This document shows positions 34,693 through 45,788 of a stretch of DNA of 64,000 nt, one piece after another. Origin of the DNA: Plumapathes pennacea (taxonomy: Eukaryota; Cnidaria; Anthozoa; Antipatharia; Myriopathidae); the NCBI GenBank assembly GCA_964036295.1, contig OZ038466.1, forward strand, positions 19,892,597 to 19,956,596, read 5' to 3'. Both the position numbers and the translations under genes were made by a program. The notes under the pieces are model-generated. The model was given only the letters and a program-made list of their open reading frames with translations, was not told where the DNA came from and ran no database searches. Each line of letters starts with the position of its first letter. The stretch's first letter is position 1.

Positions 34693-37600
34693 TTATTGTT
34701 CAATTTGATAGCGCTGTAGAAACTCTGCTCTGTGTACGGATCCTTTCACGAGGAGGACAAAGGCGGGTGTTCCTTCGCGCACTATGTACCTACAAGACAG
34801 AACAAAAGTTATACAGTTAACTTCGTGGCTTTGCTGTCTTCATTCTAGTTATTTTTATTTTGTTATTTTTGTTTATTTTATTTATTTATTTATTTATTGT
34901 TTATTTTCATTTTTGTCGTCTTCATTTATTCGTTTGTTGGATAGGCAAACCAACTAGGACGGGGACGGCAACGCGAAAAAAAATTGTCTCGATAATCCTT
35001 GTCTTATTATTCTTAGGCCTTGCTTAATTTGTTCCGTTTTCGACGAGGCTCTATTATCATCGTCTCTTTCTAAGAGAAACGTATGTTCTAACTTCTCGAA
35101 ATGTCGTCCACTTTCTGACAGCCTCGTTAAAAAAAGAAGCAATTGAAGTCGCACGCGAGAGCACGATGCCCCCAAGATCAGGCCAATTTCACATATTGTC
35201 TTTTTGCAATTAGTTTTATTGATTCACCGAGGCCCCTAATGACAAGTGATCTCTTCATTGGGTTCAGTTCTCTTAACATTTCCCGCGGATCTTTTTAGGG
35301 CAGGTTGAAAGAATTAGAGATTAAAAATGTTAAGAGCGCAAAAAAGCAGAAGTAATGTAGAATTATCAAAAGTTTTGTAGTACTAACCTTTTGTCTGACA
35401 ACACGTCCCTCAAGGGCTTATCTGGTGCGACGTAGCATAACTTTTCTCTCGTGAAATCTTCAAAGTAAACCTGGAAAAGGAAGTCATGTTTTTATCAATG
35501 TATACTGTCATATACTACTAAAAATCTATTAAGGTTTAAAAAGGAAATGTTCCTAACCTCAAGCTGTGTTGGTGTGTATTTTCTTTCTGTATCCCATGGC
35601 GCTGGTTCAGCACCGAACATCACATGCATGTGATCTGAAAAACTAAACAACAGATGTGACTCAAATTAATCTCCATTTCTCAAGCGAAAATCGACCAACA
35701 AATCAAACAAAGTAAAATAGAGTAAATTTAGACTATACGAACACACCTACAGCCCCGTTTTTGCCAGCCAATACTAATCCTTGAGTCGCCTGTCCCACAC
35801 TGATTCGCTTTCATTTAAAAACATCCGTTTTCGAAAGTCTCCGCTTTGGGAAAGCGTTTTTGAAAACCTCTGCTTTCGAGTGATTGTTTTATTGTGGACG
35901 GAAAACAAAAAAGCATAAAAAAAGTATGTGTTTTCAAATGAAAACGGTAGATGGGGCCTTAGAGAAATGTATGAATGATGAATCGATTAAAGGTTTTGAG
36001 ACGTTTCGAGTGTTGCCTTTCGTCGGAGCAAGTCTTGAAACGTGAGCTCGAACTTCTCAACGGCGTCCAGCTTTCAAACATTGACCTTCAGTCCATTCAT
36101 CATCACACGTCTTTCTTCACACTGACGTAGTCAAAAAAAAAGTAGTTCTCTAAAGTACAAGCTTTCCATTGTAGAAGTTTAGAGAGAATTTTGGATTTCG
36201 TGGGCGTGGAAGCAAAACTAAGTATAATGTATCAACGTACGGTTGTCTGAGCCAGAATAAAGAGTGTGTTGGCTGACGTTTGGAGTGATAGCTAGCCGCC
36301 TTTCGTGAGAGAATAAAAATAAAAAGAGCAAAAGGAACAGCTTTGCTCTCTTGTTTCCCGCATTTAGAATCATATACGCTTGTTTAGGTTTCTAGTAATG
36401 ATGCCTCACCTGTGGTTTTCATTGAACGAGGCAATAAAATCTGACTGTCCGTGCTCTGGGTAAATGAACAGTACGGGCCAGAGCAGAGCTCCGCTTTCAT
36501 CCAAGCGAACTTTTGATTCGGACGAACCCAAGGAACAACGATTCATTTTCGAGACAGCGTCATCTTCGTCATCATCATCATCATCATCGCTTGTCTTCTT
36601 CGAGGATTTCTCCAGCCGAATTCCGCGGGCCTGGAGAACGAAGTAACAAACAGAAACACTTGCTCAAAACGAGTTTTTTCCCCTTCGGTTTTGAAGAGAT
36701 GGTGCAAGAAGGAACGCAACGAGACGAATGTAAAACACCGACCTTGATGGCGTCGTACAGGGATTTTTTATGGTTCTTCTCCTTTCTTTCTTTTTGCTTT
36801 GCTTTGCGATTATCTCTCTCTAACTTCTTCTGCTCGTCGATACACTTCTTTCTCAATTGCTGCAGTTTGTCATTCTCGGGTTCAATCTAAACTTCAGTCA
36901 AGGACAGCCGCATTGTATTACCTGATGCATAGTCCATATTCACCAAAAATCAGTGTAGACTAAATCACCATTGTGAATAATTAAAAAGCAGTTTTCAGGG
37001 TTCACAGGGTAAGAGATTAAAAAGGATACAACCAGTCCATCATCACACCACTGGACTCCTTCTTGATAAAGCTTCAGCTCAAAGCAAGAACCAGCTCCTG
37101 TTGTATCAAAATAGTAATATATTCATTTCTAGCTGTTACAAAGTGTTTGCTGTCGCTGATGTGTTGTAGTAAGTATATTTGTTTGCTGGGAGGGTTGATT
37201 GAAGTCATATTATACAGTTGACTCTATTTTCTCTTGTTGTTGCTGCTGTTGTTGTTGTTGTTGTTGTTGTTGCTGTTGTTGTCAGTATAACATCATAATA
37301 TTCTTACTGGTCCCATATTTATTGTTGATGTTGACTTATGAATCTAATCAGCTTAATTAAGCAAACATCAGTCCTGATATACATGTATCCAAGAGGCATA
37401 GGAAACAACAATAAAAAAAAACATTGGTTAATATGACTGTGAAGTTTTGTTGTTGCTTTTTCATATTCTGGGAGGTTGGTTGGAGGCACCTGATAAACAA
37501 TAGGCTTTTTACAATATTGTATAATTTTGGCTTGTAGCTCATTAGGCATACACATGGATGACTTTCACACCTCTTATAATGGCCTTCATGTAGTTGGGCT

Positions 37601-39011
37601 GAATTTTTCTGGCTGCAGTTGCATCATTGAGAGCAGACCTGTTGTTTCCTAAAAAGTAACAAAATGAAATAAAAATTAACACTTACTAGTAATATATTTT
37701 ATAATATTTTATTGGATTACCAGTAATATGAAAGATCATCAATTCTTTAAAAATTCCAAAAACAGTGTTTCATTTTTTCATTAATTCCCACTTACCCTGT
37801 ACCTAGCACTTAGATTGTACCCAGGTTGAGAGAATTAAGTACTATATATTGTCTACTTTCAAGGAGGATATCAAACAATACTTCACTCCCATTTTCTTAC
37901 CTAAATAGAAGTTTGCTGTGGCTCTGTTGGTGTACAATATTGCATTAAGTGCCTGGTCCTGACATTTCATATTAATACCCTGTGTGTATGCTTTGATAGC
38001 AGCCTTGAAGTTCTTCTTTTTGTATTGATAGTTGCCATCTTCCTTGAAGGCTTCTGCACCAGCTGAATTTAACAAAGACACAGGCAGAAAATTTAATATG
38101 ATGTACTATGGATTATGAAAAAGACAGAAAGAGAAAGAGGGGGAGAGGGGAGGGAGAGGAGCGACACAGAAAAAGAATTAGGATTGAGAGAAGCTAACAG
38201 AAACAGGTGTAGTCTGCGAGAAGGCTCTTCAATAAAGGATGCTGGGGGGAAGGGGAGGGAGAAGGGGAGGAGGAGGGGGAGTGGGTAAGGAGTGAATCTG
38301 TTCCCTGGAGAGAAGTGTGATATATGTAACTATATATAGTTTTTTTAGGGGAGGGTTCCTATGCAGCCACTTGGATCTCTTTCATGCAACACGTTCAAGA
38401 GTGACCACGTAGAAGACTGAGTGCAGGTGAAGGAAGGAGATGGAAAAATATTCGATCTGCCATTCATCTTAGGGCCATCTCTTTCTGATGAAAAATCAGA
38501 CCAACCTTCTGGGTTTTCATCTTCGTACTTGAGTGACTGTAAAGCGGCAAGTCCGGGGGCATCCTCAGGGTTCACATCTGTTGGTGTCTCGCTCATGAAA
38601 ATTGGGATTTTCTCAATTTCCTTTGTAGAAAATACGAGAAAATAAATACCACGCAATTTTAGCGGCTACTTTGAATAGTTCGGAACAGCATTTTTCTTAT
38701 TTTACAATAGATAGATCTAAAAGAAATACAAAGCTTTTATCAGGACTGATATTCTAGGCTGCAGAGTTTTCACACACAGCCTGCATGTATTTCGGGTAAC
38801 TTATACGCAATAAACTGCTTTGTGTGAAATGTACATGAAATAAGTCCAGTCGAAACACCCTTACCTCCCTCCAATTGTCCTCAGTAAAGCCCTCTGTATA
38901 TTTGTAGTCCTTATTCCTCTGATAAACAGCATCGATAAACGTATCGAGGTCATCCTTCCCTTTTTTGACCTTTTGTCGTTTCTCCTCCAAATCTGCGTCC
39001 GCGTCCGCCAT
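34693..39011 (-). CDS. TTC4: TTC4, tetratricopeptide repeat Hsp90 co-chaperone
   Basis: Complete, ten exons in transcript order: 38865-39011, 38506-38620, 37901-38062, 37571-37648, 37033-37097, 36743-36886, 36410-36630, 35558-35642, 35388-35470, 34693-34789. 399 codons, 398 aa (human 387). TTC4 is the animal relative of yeast Cns1, a co-chaperone whose TPRs bind the C-termini of Hsp90/Hsp70 (family knowledge). Seen: an N-terminal acidic/basic start, KIPIFMSETP, a TPR region at about 88-190 (NAILYTNRATANFYLG, SALNDATAARKIQPNYMKAI), a charged helical linker (190-237), an Asp/Glu run (about 252-261) and the C-terminal wheel-like domain (LLWPVLFIYPEHGQSDFI, VMFGAEPAPWD, EGTPAFVLLVKGS). Exon 8 must use the acceptor at 35643-35644; the nearer AG gives a stop. 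The ATG lies in aacATGGCGGAC, facing the P4HTM-like gene. Confidence 0.95.
37235..37282. repeat. (TTG)n microsatellite in TTC4 intron 4
   Basis: Imperfect ttg/ctg trinucleotide run of about 15 copies; no coding role. Confidence 0.9.
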
Positions 39012-39207
39012 GTTGGATATCGAGAACGCCTGGGTTCCACTCTCGTAAACAGTCTTCCTCGTCCTTTAGGTAGGAACGCCTTTCACCTTTCGTGTTATAC
39101 ACATGCAGCTGTCCCAGATGCTATCACAAATGTTTTGTTTCTGCACTTCAGAGTTTGATACCCCCAACAAAAGGGAAGAGAAAGACAATAGGTGACGAGT
39201 CTTTATA
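39012..39207. promoter_or_regulatory. Bidirectional promoter, TTC4 / P4HTM-like gene
   Basis: Only 196 bp separate the two divergent start codons, so one shared promoter must serve both (inference from spacing). On the TTC4 side the start codon lies in CCAACATGGCGGAC, a YY1-like element. No clear TATA box is seen. ctttataatg directly abuts the P4HTM-like start. Confidence 0.6.
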
Positions 39208-39655
39208 ATGCTGCCTGTATTTTTTGACTGCATTCGAGGAAACTTGTGGATTTTTGTCGTCTTGTTCGCGTCAACAACATGCGTCGATGGAGTGGAAAGT
39301 GACATAAATCACGGTAACCTCTGTAGAGCAGACGATGAAGCTTGCTTCTTTGAACGCTACGGGAACTACAAATTATCCAGAGTCGAGCCAATCAAGGTAC
39401 ATCATTCGCGTAACGTACTATTAAAAACACTGACACTAAAAACCTTTAATTTTGTTTTGATTTATAGTAGCCCAGTGCATTCTTGCTGTATTAATTAACA
39501 GAGAGATCGCAGAGAATAAAGACCAGTTTACTACGTGGCGATATTGTCGTAAATGGACTGTGTTTTGATAATAATATGCACCATACATACACAACAGAGA
39601 GGACTGAATGTCTGCTATCACAAACACTCAATATGCACAGCGTACTAGTTTTTTT

Positions 39656-39731
<76 letters not shown>

Positions 39732-42700
39732 CACTTCTGTAAACATTACACTAACACTGTACATCTAAAAATCACATTTGTGTTACTCCTATCTTTTAAT
39801 GTGCAGGTTGGTCATGTCCGACAGCTCAGTTTAGTTGAAGGCATCAAACACAACATGACAACTGCTGCAATCAATCCTCCAATATTTGGTCAGTTCTGAT
39901 CAGTAATACAGTCACATAATATTGTTATATGAAATTATATTTTGATTGATACCCTTGGCATCTAATTTGATGTGCATGTAGAATATACCCAAATTTTAGT
40001 TTAGAAGCTGACTATCATTGGCAACATTCTTCATGCCCAAGAGAGAAGTTAAATATCTAATTACCACACTACTGTAACTGTATGGCTTACATTAATTTAT
40101 TCCCTCTTCAATTTTTCAGAGATACCAAGTTTTTTGTCACCAGAGGAATGTGATCACATCATTACTCTTTCACAAAAGGAGGGCCTTGAGATGTCAACCA
40201 CCATCTGGGAAAAAGATGATGATAACAGAGCTGAACTTGAGGCGCTGGGGAAGAACACTCAGCAGGTTTTCATGACGTGGGATCTGAGCAAAGATGGAAG
40301 AATTGATATTGAGGAGGTATACAATAATGTACATGTAGAACATCGTGACTATAATATTAATACTTCACCGTACTTCACTCTTACAATATTGTACTGCTCT
40401 GGCCACTGACTCAAAGATTAACATTCTTTTTCTTGCCACTGTCTAATACTATTTTGAATAGCTATGTTTAAGGGGCTTGTAAAAACATAATCAGCACAGC
40501 AATCAGGTGAGGGTGGTGGTGGGGCAGAGCATCCACAAAAAAAAGCAGTCCATATAATATTACTTAAAGTTGACATAAATACATGAATGTCTGAAATAAA
40601 ACTGACAACTACAAAAAGTGTATGCCATTGCACTCCCTGACAAGGCTTGGTTTATGCTTCATTTTGCTGTTTAGTTCAAAATGTGGTAAACATAGGAATT
40701 AGTGTTAGTTTCGGGATGCATGTTCTGTCACATAGCACTGGCAAATTAAATTTTAAAACAACATGGCAAATTACAATAATGCCATTTATGTAACCATTGA
40801 AGTTTGGGAGATACATTTCATTACAATCTCAATGTTTCCGTTTTTGTTCTTGCTAAAACAGTCTATTTAGAGGTCTTGGATACTTACAGTCTATATAAAG
40901 CCACACCTCTCAACTTTCCCAAAATGTAATGCTTGAGTTATAGCTTCAAAACAGACTTGTTTTGAAGCTAACTTGACTTGTTTTCCTCTTCAGATGATGA
41001 AGGGTCTTGAAGTGAACCTGGACTTTACACCTGATAAGGAGCAACTCTTAAAAATGTAAGCTATGACAGTTTTTAAAATATTAATCAGTGTAAGAGCTTA
41101 GCTAATGTGAATATAAAATGTTTGATAAATCAACTAAAAGTCGGTGTGTTTCAAGGTTTTTCCCTTTGTCAACACAAGTAAGTGTAAAACTGCTGTAATT
41201 CTCACAAGAAATACTACAATGTGTATTCATATACTGTGAATACACCTGTGGTGAGAATTGGGGACCACCCTTGAAATTTTGTGGTATCAGTCAAAGTCAT
41301 TTCTTAACAGCCAAACTTTCCATATTGTATATGCATTAATGTATACTAGGTGCTGTCTGATGGTCATTATAATACAGGTTGACAGATTTGTTTTTGAGGT
41401 GTATTAGTTTTGTGTTTTTCAAGATCATTAATAAATGATCATAATATTTTTATTGTCTTCAGGTATCATGATTTACATCTGGATAAAAATGGTGATGGTA
41501 ATTGAGTTTGTTTTATATTGTATTATGACTCTCTTGGCCTACTGTACGTGCTGTTTTTGGATAAGGACTCTAACAGACAAGATAAAGTTATGCCAATGAT
41601 TTTTCCCCCACAGAGCAGATCGACTTTACAGAATTTAAGGAAAGGAATTGTACTGGAATGGCGTATTACATCAAGGAAGTGAAAAAAAAATTCCCACACA
41701 CCAAGAGTCGACACAGCCAACAGGCCTGGTTACAAAGCAGTGCTGAGGGTGACGAGGTCATGGCGAACATAGAGAAGAGGTAAAAACCACACAATGTTGA
41801 GAGAGAGTTTTAAAGTTACAACCACAACAATGCTACAACAACAACAAATGAAACCTAAAAGAGTGACCACTGAAATAAAAGCTCTTGAAGAGTACAGTCC
41901 AACGGCAGTCTTGACATTGTATGTTGAGAGGAAAGTATAATTTGGACAAAAAATGGTGTTACTGTGATCATCATATGTCAGCATATAACTATCAGAGGAG
42001 AACTTTTTCTTTCAATAGATTGCCAATGATATGACTGTGATACATTCAGCATGGAGAAAATGGCAGGTCTCTCTTGCTCAAGTCCAAGCTATCAATTCTC
42101 CTAACCCAACTGATACAGTTTGTTCAGCACAGGTTGGGAGAATTAGGCCCTTGGTATTTGGGGTTTGAAGGGTGTTTTGTTGGCAGTGTAGCACATGCAG
42201 TCTTGTTGCACAGAATTGTTGAAATTGGTCAATTTTATTGTGTTAAAGGGTGAGCAGCTTGACCAACCTTCCACTGGAGCTCATAAAAGCAAGTGAATAT
42301 CTCCAGGTATTTCCTAGGCCCATTAGGCTCCTGGGGTTGGATTAAACCAAAATTTTTTGGCCTCTGAGTCAACTCGAATGCAGGAATTAAATAGGCACTT
42401 GAGTTGGTAAATTAATAGGAATCTAGCCTTTGAATTTGTAAATATGTTTAAATCTTGGAGAAAACGCCGGTCAAAGTCGGAGTTAGCTAGGGTTAGACCC
42501 AGGCTCTTAGGGTTTGATAAAACCAAAATTTTTTGGTCTCTAAATCCAACTTGAACGCAGAAAATAGGCACTTGAGCTGGTAAATAATAGAAATCTGGCC
42601 TTTGAATTTGAAAATATATTTCAATCTTGTAGAAAACGCCAGTCAAAGTCACAGTTAGTTAGGGTTACTTCTAGGCGCTTCCCAATAATCTTTCAGTTGT

Positions 42701-44520
42701 GATAATACTTTTTGGCTGTGAACTTTCTTGACTTTGTTTGCTTGTTTGTTTGTTTGTTTGTCTGTCTGTCTGTTGTTAGGTTGTAACGTACGGCCCCGGT
42801 GGACACTACAACTGTCACCTGGATTCAGATTTTGTTAGCAGGCTGGACTGTTGTCATTACGTCGGTTCCAATGCAGAAAATTGCAGATTATGCAGGTTTA
42901 CTGCCTTTCTTTTGTTATTCCTCTCTCGTGGGTGGTATACTCAAGGAAGGATTATAGAGTGGAGTTGGGAAGGTATATTGCGATTGTAGCATGCAACATA
43001 CGGAGAATGTGTTTTAATCTCGAGGTTTGCTGCATGCGTTAACTTCTCGAGTGTGAACGGCACATTGGCCGGCGCCGACGAATATTTTGTAAGTTGCTAC
43101 CAAACTTTGGAGAAGCTGTCGTGTTGTTCTGGAAGCTCCCAGAATTTAAAATTGCCAGTTTAGGGTGAACCATCCTAGATGACCCAGGGGCAGATGGTGT
43201 GACGAGGGGGAGGGGGAGCTGGGAGGGAGAAAAAGATGAGTGTGAACAGGTGACCCTTGTGTTTTTCCAGCTCAGGGAATCCTATCAAATGTAACAGCGA
43301 CCTATTCCTATGTATAAATTCAGGTGATTACACAGTACCCTCGTTTTGGTTTTGTTTATTTGTAGATACCTGACAGTTTTGTATTTCCTGAATGACGTCC
43401 CTAGTGGCGGAGAGACTGCTTTTCCAATCGCTGACAACTCCACTTTTGACGAAAAGGTATGAGAAGCTGCCAGTGTGAGCAAACTCAAACCCTTCAAACG
43501 AAAACGCATACTTTGTGTGCGTTTTTGCTTTCCGTTCACACTTAAACGGACGACTTGAAAACGAAGGTTTTCAAAAACGGTTCACAAAGTGGAGACTTGG
43601 AGACAAATGAAAACGAGTTAGGTGTGTGAACGGACGAAAACGGAGCTTTTTGAAAACGCATTTGGTGTGAACGTAGCCTCAACTTAATGTCTTTCTACAA
43701 GAGAGTATGAGGTAAGTTACCTCATACTCTCTTGCTTCCTATAATTACTGGGATTTCAACTGGAAGTCTTTTGTCGGACTGTAGTTTAAAACTAAATTGT
43801 GCAAGAAATTTAGGTGGAGATCGGCCATGCTTCCAGTTGACTCAATAAAAATTTAAAAAATGTAAAAATCATTAACTCCGTTCAACGAGCTTTTGTCACA
43901 TCTGTGGGTGGCAACTGACGGTTCGGGAATTGAAAGTTTTCTAGGTTGATTAAAATTTGAAAGGATTAACGTGCGTTTTGGTAATATGACGCAATTCTTC
44001 TTCAAGAGTATGTGGTTTTTATTTCTTCTCTGTGGCTACCATGTCCTGGTCCCGGAGGTTTTCTACCCGGCTTCGAGAAGAAAACCTCTGGAACCAGAAT
44101 GTCTGCCTTGTAAGTTTTTAGGGTTAAGTCAAATTAGCCTTTGACTTGAACACTGAAACAATATTAAAATCATGGCTTCAGGTTTGGATGCGGGACAGCG
44201 AAAACGTATGTAACCTGGCACAAAACTGCCACAAGTCCAAAGTCATCGTCAAACCAGAAAAAGGCAAAGCGGTAATGTGGTACAGCCACCATGTTGACAA
44301 CTCAACCAAATGGATGGGTAGAGTCGATCACTATAGTTTCCACGGAGGCTGTGATGTGCAGGAAGGTCGCAAGTGGATTGCAAACCACTGGATCAGCGTT
44401 GGAAACGACAGAACACGTGACATTCACAACTGGATGGCGCTCGCCTCTACAGCTGACGTAACGACGGATACTTCAAGCTCAAAAACAGAGAGCGAGCTTC
44501 GGTCGCATAACGAGTTGTAG
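39208..44520 (+). CDS. P4HTM: P4HTM-like prolyl 4-hydroxylase with EF-hands
   Basis: Complete, ten exons: 39208-39396, 39807-39888, 40120-40316, 40994-41055, 41463-41497, 41614-41779, 42249-42306, 42780-42895, 43366-43456, 44182-44520; 445 codons, 444 aa. Fe(II)/2-oxoglutarate dioxygenase expected to hydroxylate prolines, acting in the ER lumen (family). Seen: a hydrophobic segment near the N-terminus (about 12-25), [14 protein letters not shown], two EF-hand loops at 145-156 ([12 protein letters not shown]) and 184-195 (DKNGDEQIDFTE), and the double-stranded beta-helix core. Iron ligands are His276, Asp278 (CHLD) and His386 (SFHGGC); the 2-oxoglutarate lysine is Lys396 (RKWIANHW). The N-terminal segment could be a cleaved signal peptide or a membrane anchor as in vertebrate P4HTM. 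The EF-hand plus P4H order is diagnostic of P4HTM rather than collagen P4H or PHD enzymes. Exon 7 uses a purine-rich acceptor (gttaaag), the weakest border in the model. Confidence 0.92.
39649..39729. repeat. T run plus (GT)n microsatellite
   Basis: A run of T followed by about 33 perfect GT pairs, in P4HTM-like intron 1. The Val-Cys frame through it is spurious. Confidence 0.98.
42321..42674. repeat. Tandem duplication of about 177 bp
   Basis: Two diverged copies start near 42321 and 42498. Shared phrases are aaaccaaaattttttggyct, gcctttgaattt, gaaaacgcc and agttagctagggtta. Lies in P4HTM-like intron 7, just after exon 7. Confidence 0.85.
42728..42777. repeat. (TTTG)n/(TCTG)n microsatellite before a splice acceptor
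   Basis: Tetranucleotide run that doubles as the pyrimidine tract of P4HTM-like exon 8 (42780). Confidence 0.9.
43470..43690. mobile_element. Inverted-repeat element with gaaaacg-type ends
   Basis: tttgtgtgcgtttttgcttt and the later aaaacgcatttggtgtgaac are roughly complementary, with inner kcgttcacac/gtgtgaacg pairs. Related sequence occurs at about 21925-22110 and 35755-35960. Diverged and non-coding. Confidence 0.6.
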
Positions 44521-45788
44521 CTGCCGGCTTATTTATGATTCCTCTTTAGTAATGCTTATCGTCGAACGCCCCACGCCCCACTGCCTTCACGTGCAGCAAG
44601 GAAGTAAAAAAAAAAAAAAGAAAATAACTGGCCCCCCATGTTGTAATTGAGGCTTTGGTATTATTAGCTTTCCTTCCAAATGTAAACTCTGAAGTTTTGA
44701 ATTATACATCAAAGATGGCACACGGATCAACTGAGAGCAGCTGTTTGTGGAAACATTTGTCATTATATAATAGCTGCGTTATTCAGGCCGTCGTGACTGT
44801 ACAAACGTTTTAAATTATACATCAAAGATGATAAGCTGGGATCAACGAAAGGCCCCCCCCCCCCCCCCCCATTTTCGTGATAGTTGCAATTCAATTCCCC
44901 CCCCTCCCCCCTCCTCCCTATCCCCATCTAACAACGCTCATGCATGGATGTGATCCATACTGACTTTGACTGACAGAAGTTAGCCAGATACTAATTACCA
45001 GTTCTTAATCACGTTTCTTTCACTCTGTATTGTTGCTTCAGCCTTTTCCAACTGTTTACTCTAAAGTGAACTCGTGTCATGCAAAGAAATTCCTGTCACG
45101 TGGGCAGTTGAAAGGGGCGAAATACGCCACGATTGACCTGAACCGCAAATCATTACAAAAAATCTGGTTGTATTGAGCCACCGTTTTTCTGATTGAAAGT
45201 CGGGAATTTTGTTCTCAGGTTCCGGGGGGCAGTCAGCAGTGCGGGCCGGCTAACTTAAACTGAGTCAGATCTATTCATCCCCAAAAACTCAAATATCTCA
45301 TGACGCACATCGAACTGATGACTTCGAGCTAATTTATGACGATAAAATGAAACGGAAGGTGTATTTGCATTAATTGTGTTTGTGGTCTTACCGCACGCCT
45401 TTTGTGAGTGTTTGTAGCCTTGGGGGAAGACCTGCTAATTAATCAGCTGGCAGTTTTTGGAATCTTTTCATTTATAGCTGATGATAAATTAGTGCGTGTT
45501 TACAAGCATTTATTTGGTTAATCGTTACCACAAAAAACCTCTTTGTTTCAAAGCCAATATCTTCTGGATGGCAAAATTTTTTAAACAACAATAGGTGACG
45601 TCACGGTGATTGTCGGCAGCAGTTCATTGCACTGTTTTGATCTAATGGTTATCTCGTTCCGCGGAGCCTTTAAAAGGACAGTTTTCTCTTCCTTTTCACT
45701 CAGTAGCTCAATCAGCCGAGCCGACGCAAAATATTTGTGACGTACTGCTACTGACCGTGAGAGAGGTTCGGTGGTCTGGAATCCAGCT
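44521..45788. other. P4HTM-like 3' region and AGL upstream region
   Basis: No gene seen. Contains C runs (about 44852-44870 and 44897-44911) and a phrase of 17 bases (aattatacatcaaagat) occurring at about 44700 and 44813. The last 200 bp, rich in CpG and short pyrimidine tracts, should contain the AGL promoter. Confidence 0.5.

Noticed and set aside
39576-39899. Val-Cys repeat frame overlapping P4HTM-like exon 2
   Set aside because: The (GT)n microsatellite forms the repeat; only the tail is the true exon at 39807-39888.
42018-42060. Candidate P4HTM exon after caatag at 42018
   Set aside because: In the required phase it meets a stop within five codons; the exon at 42249 matches the family and the phase.
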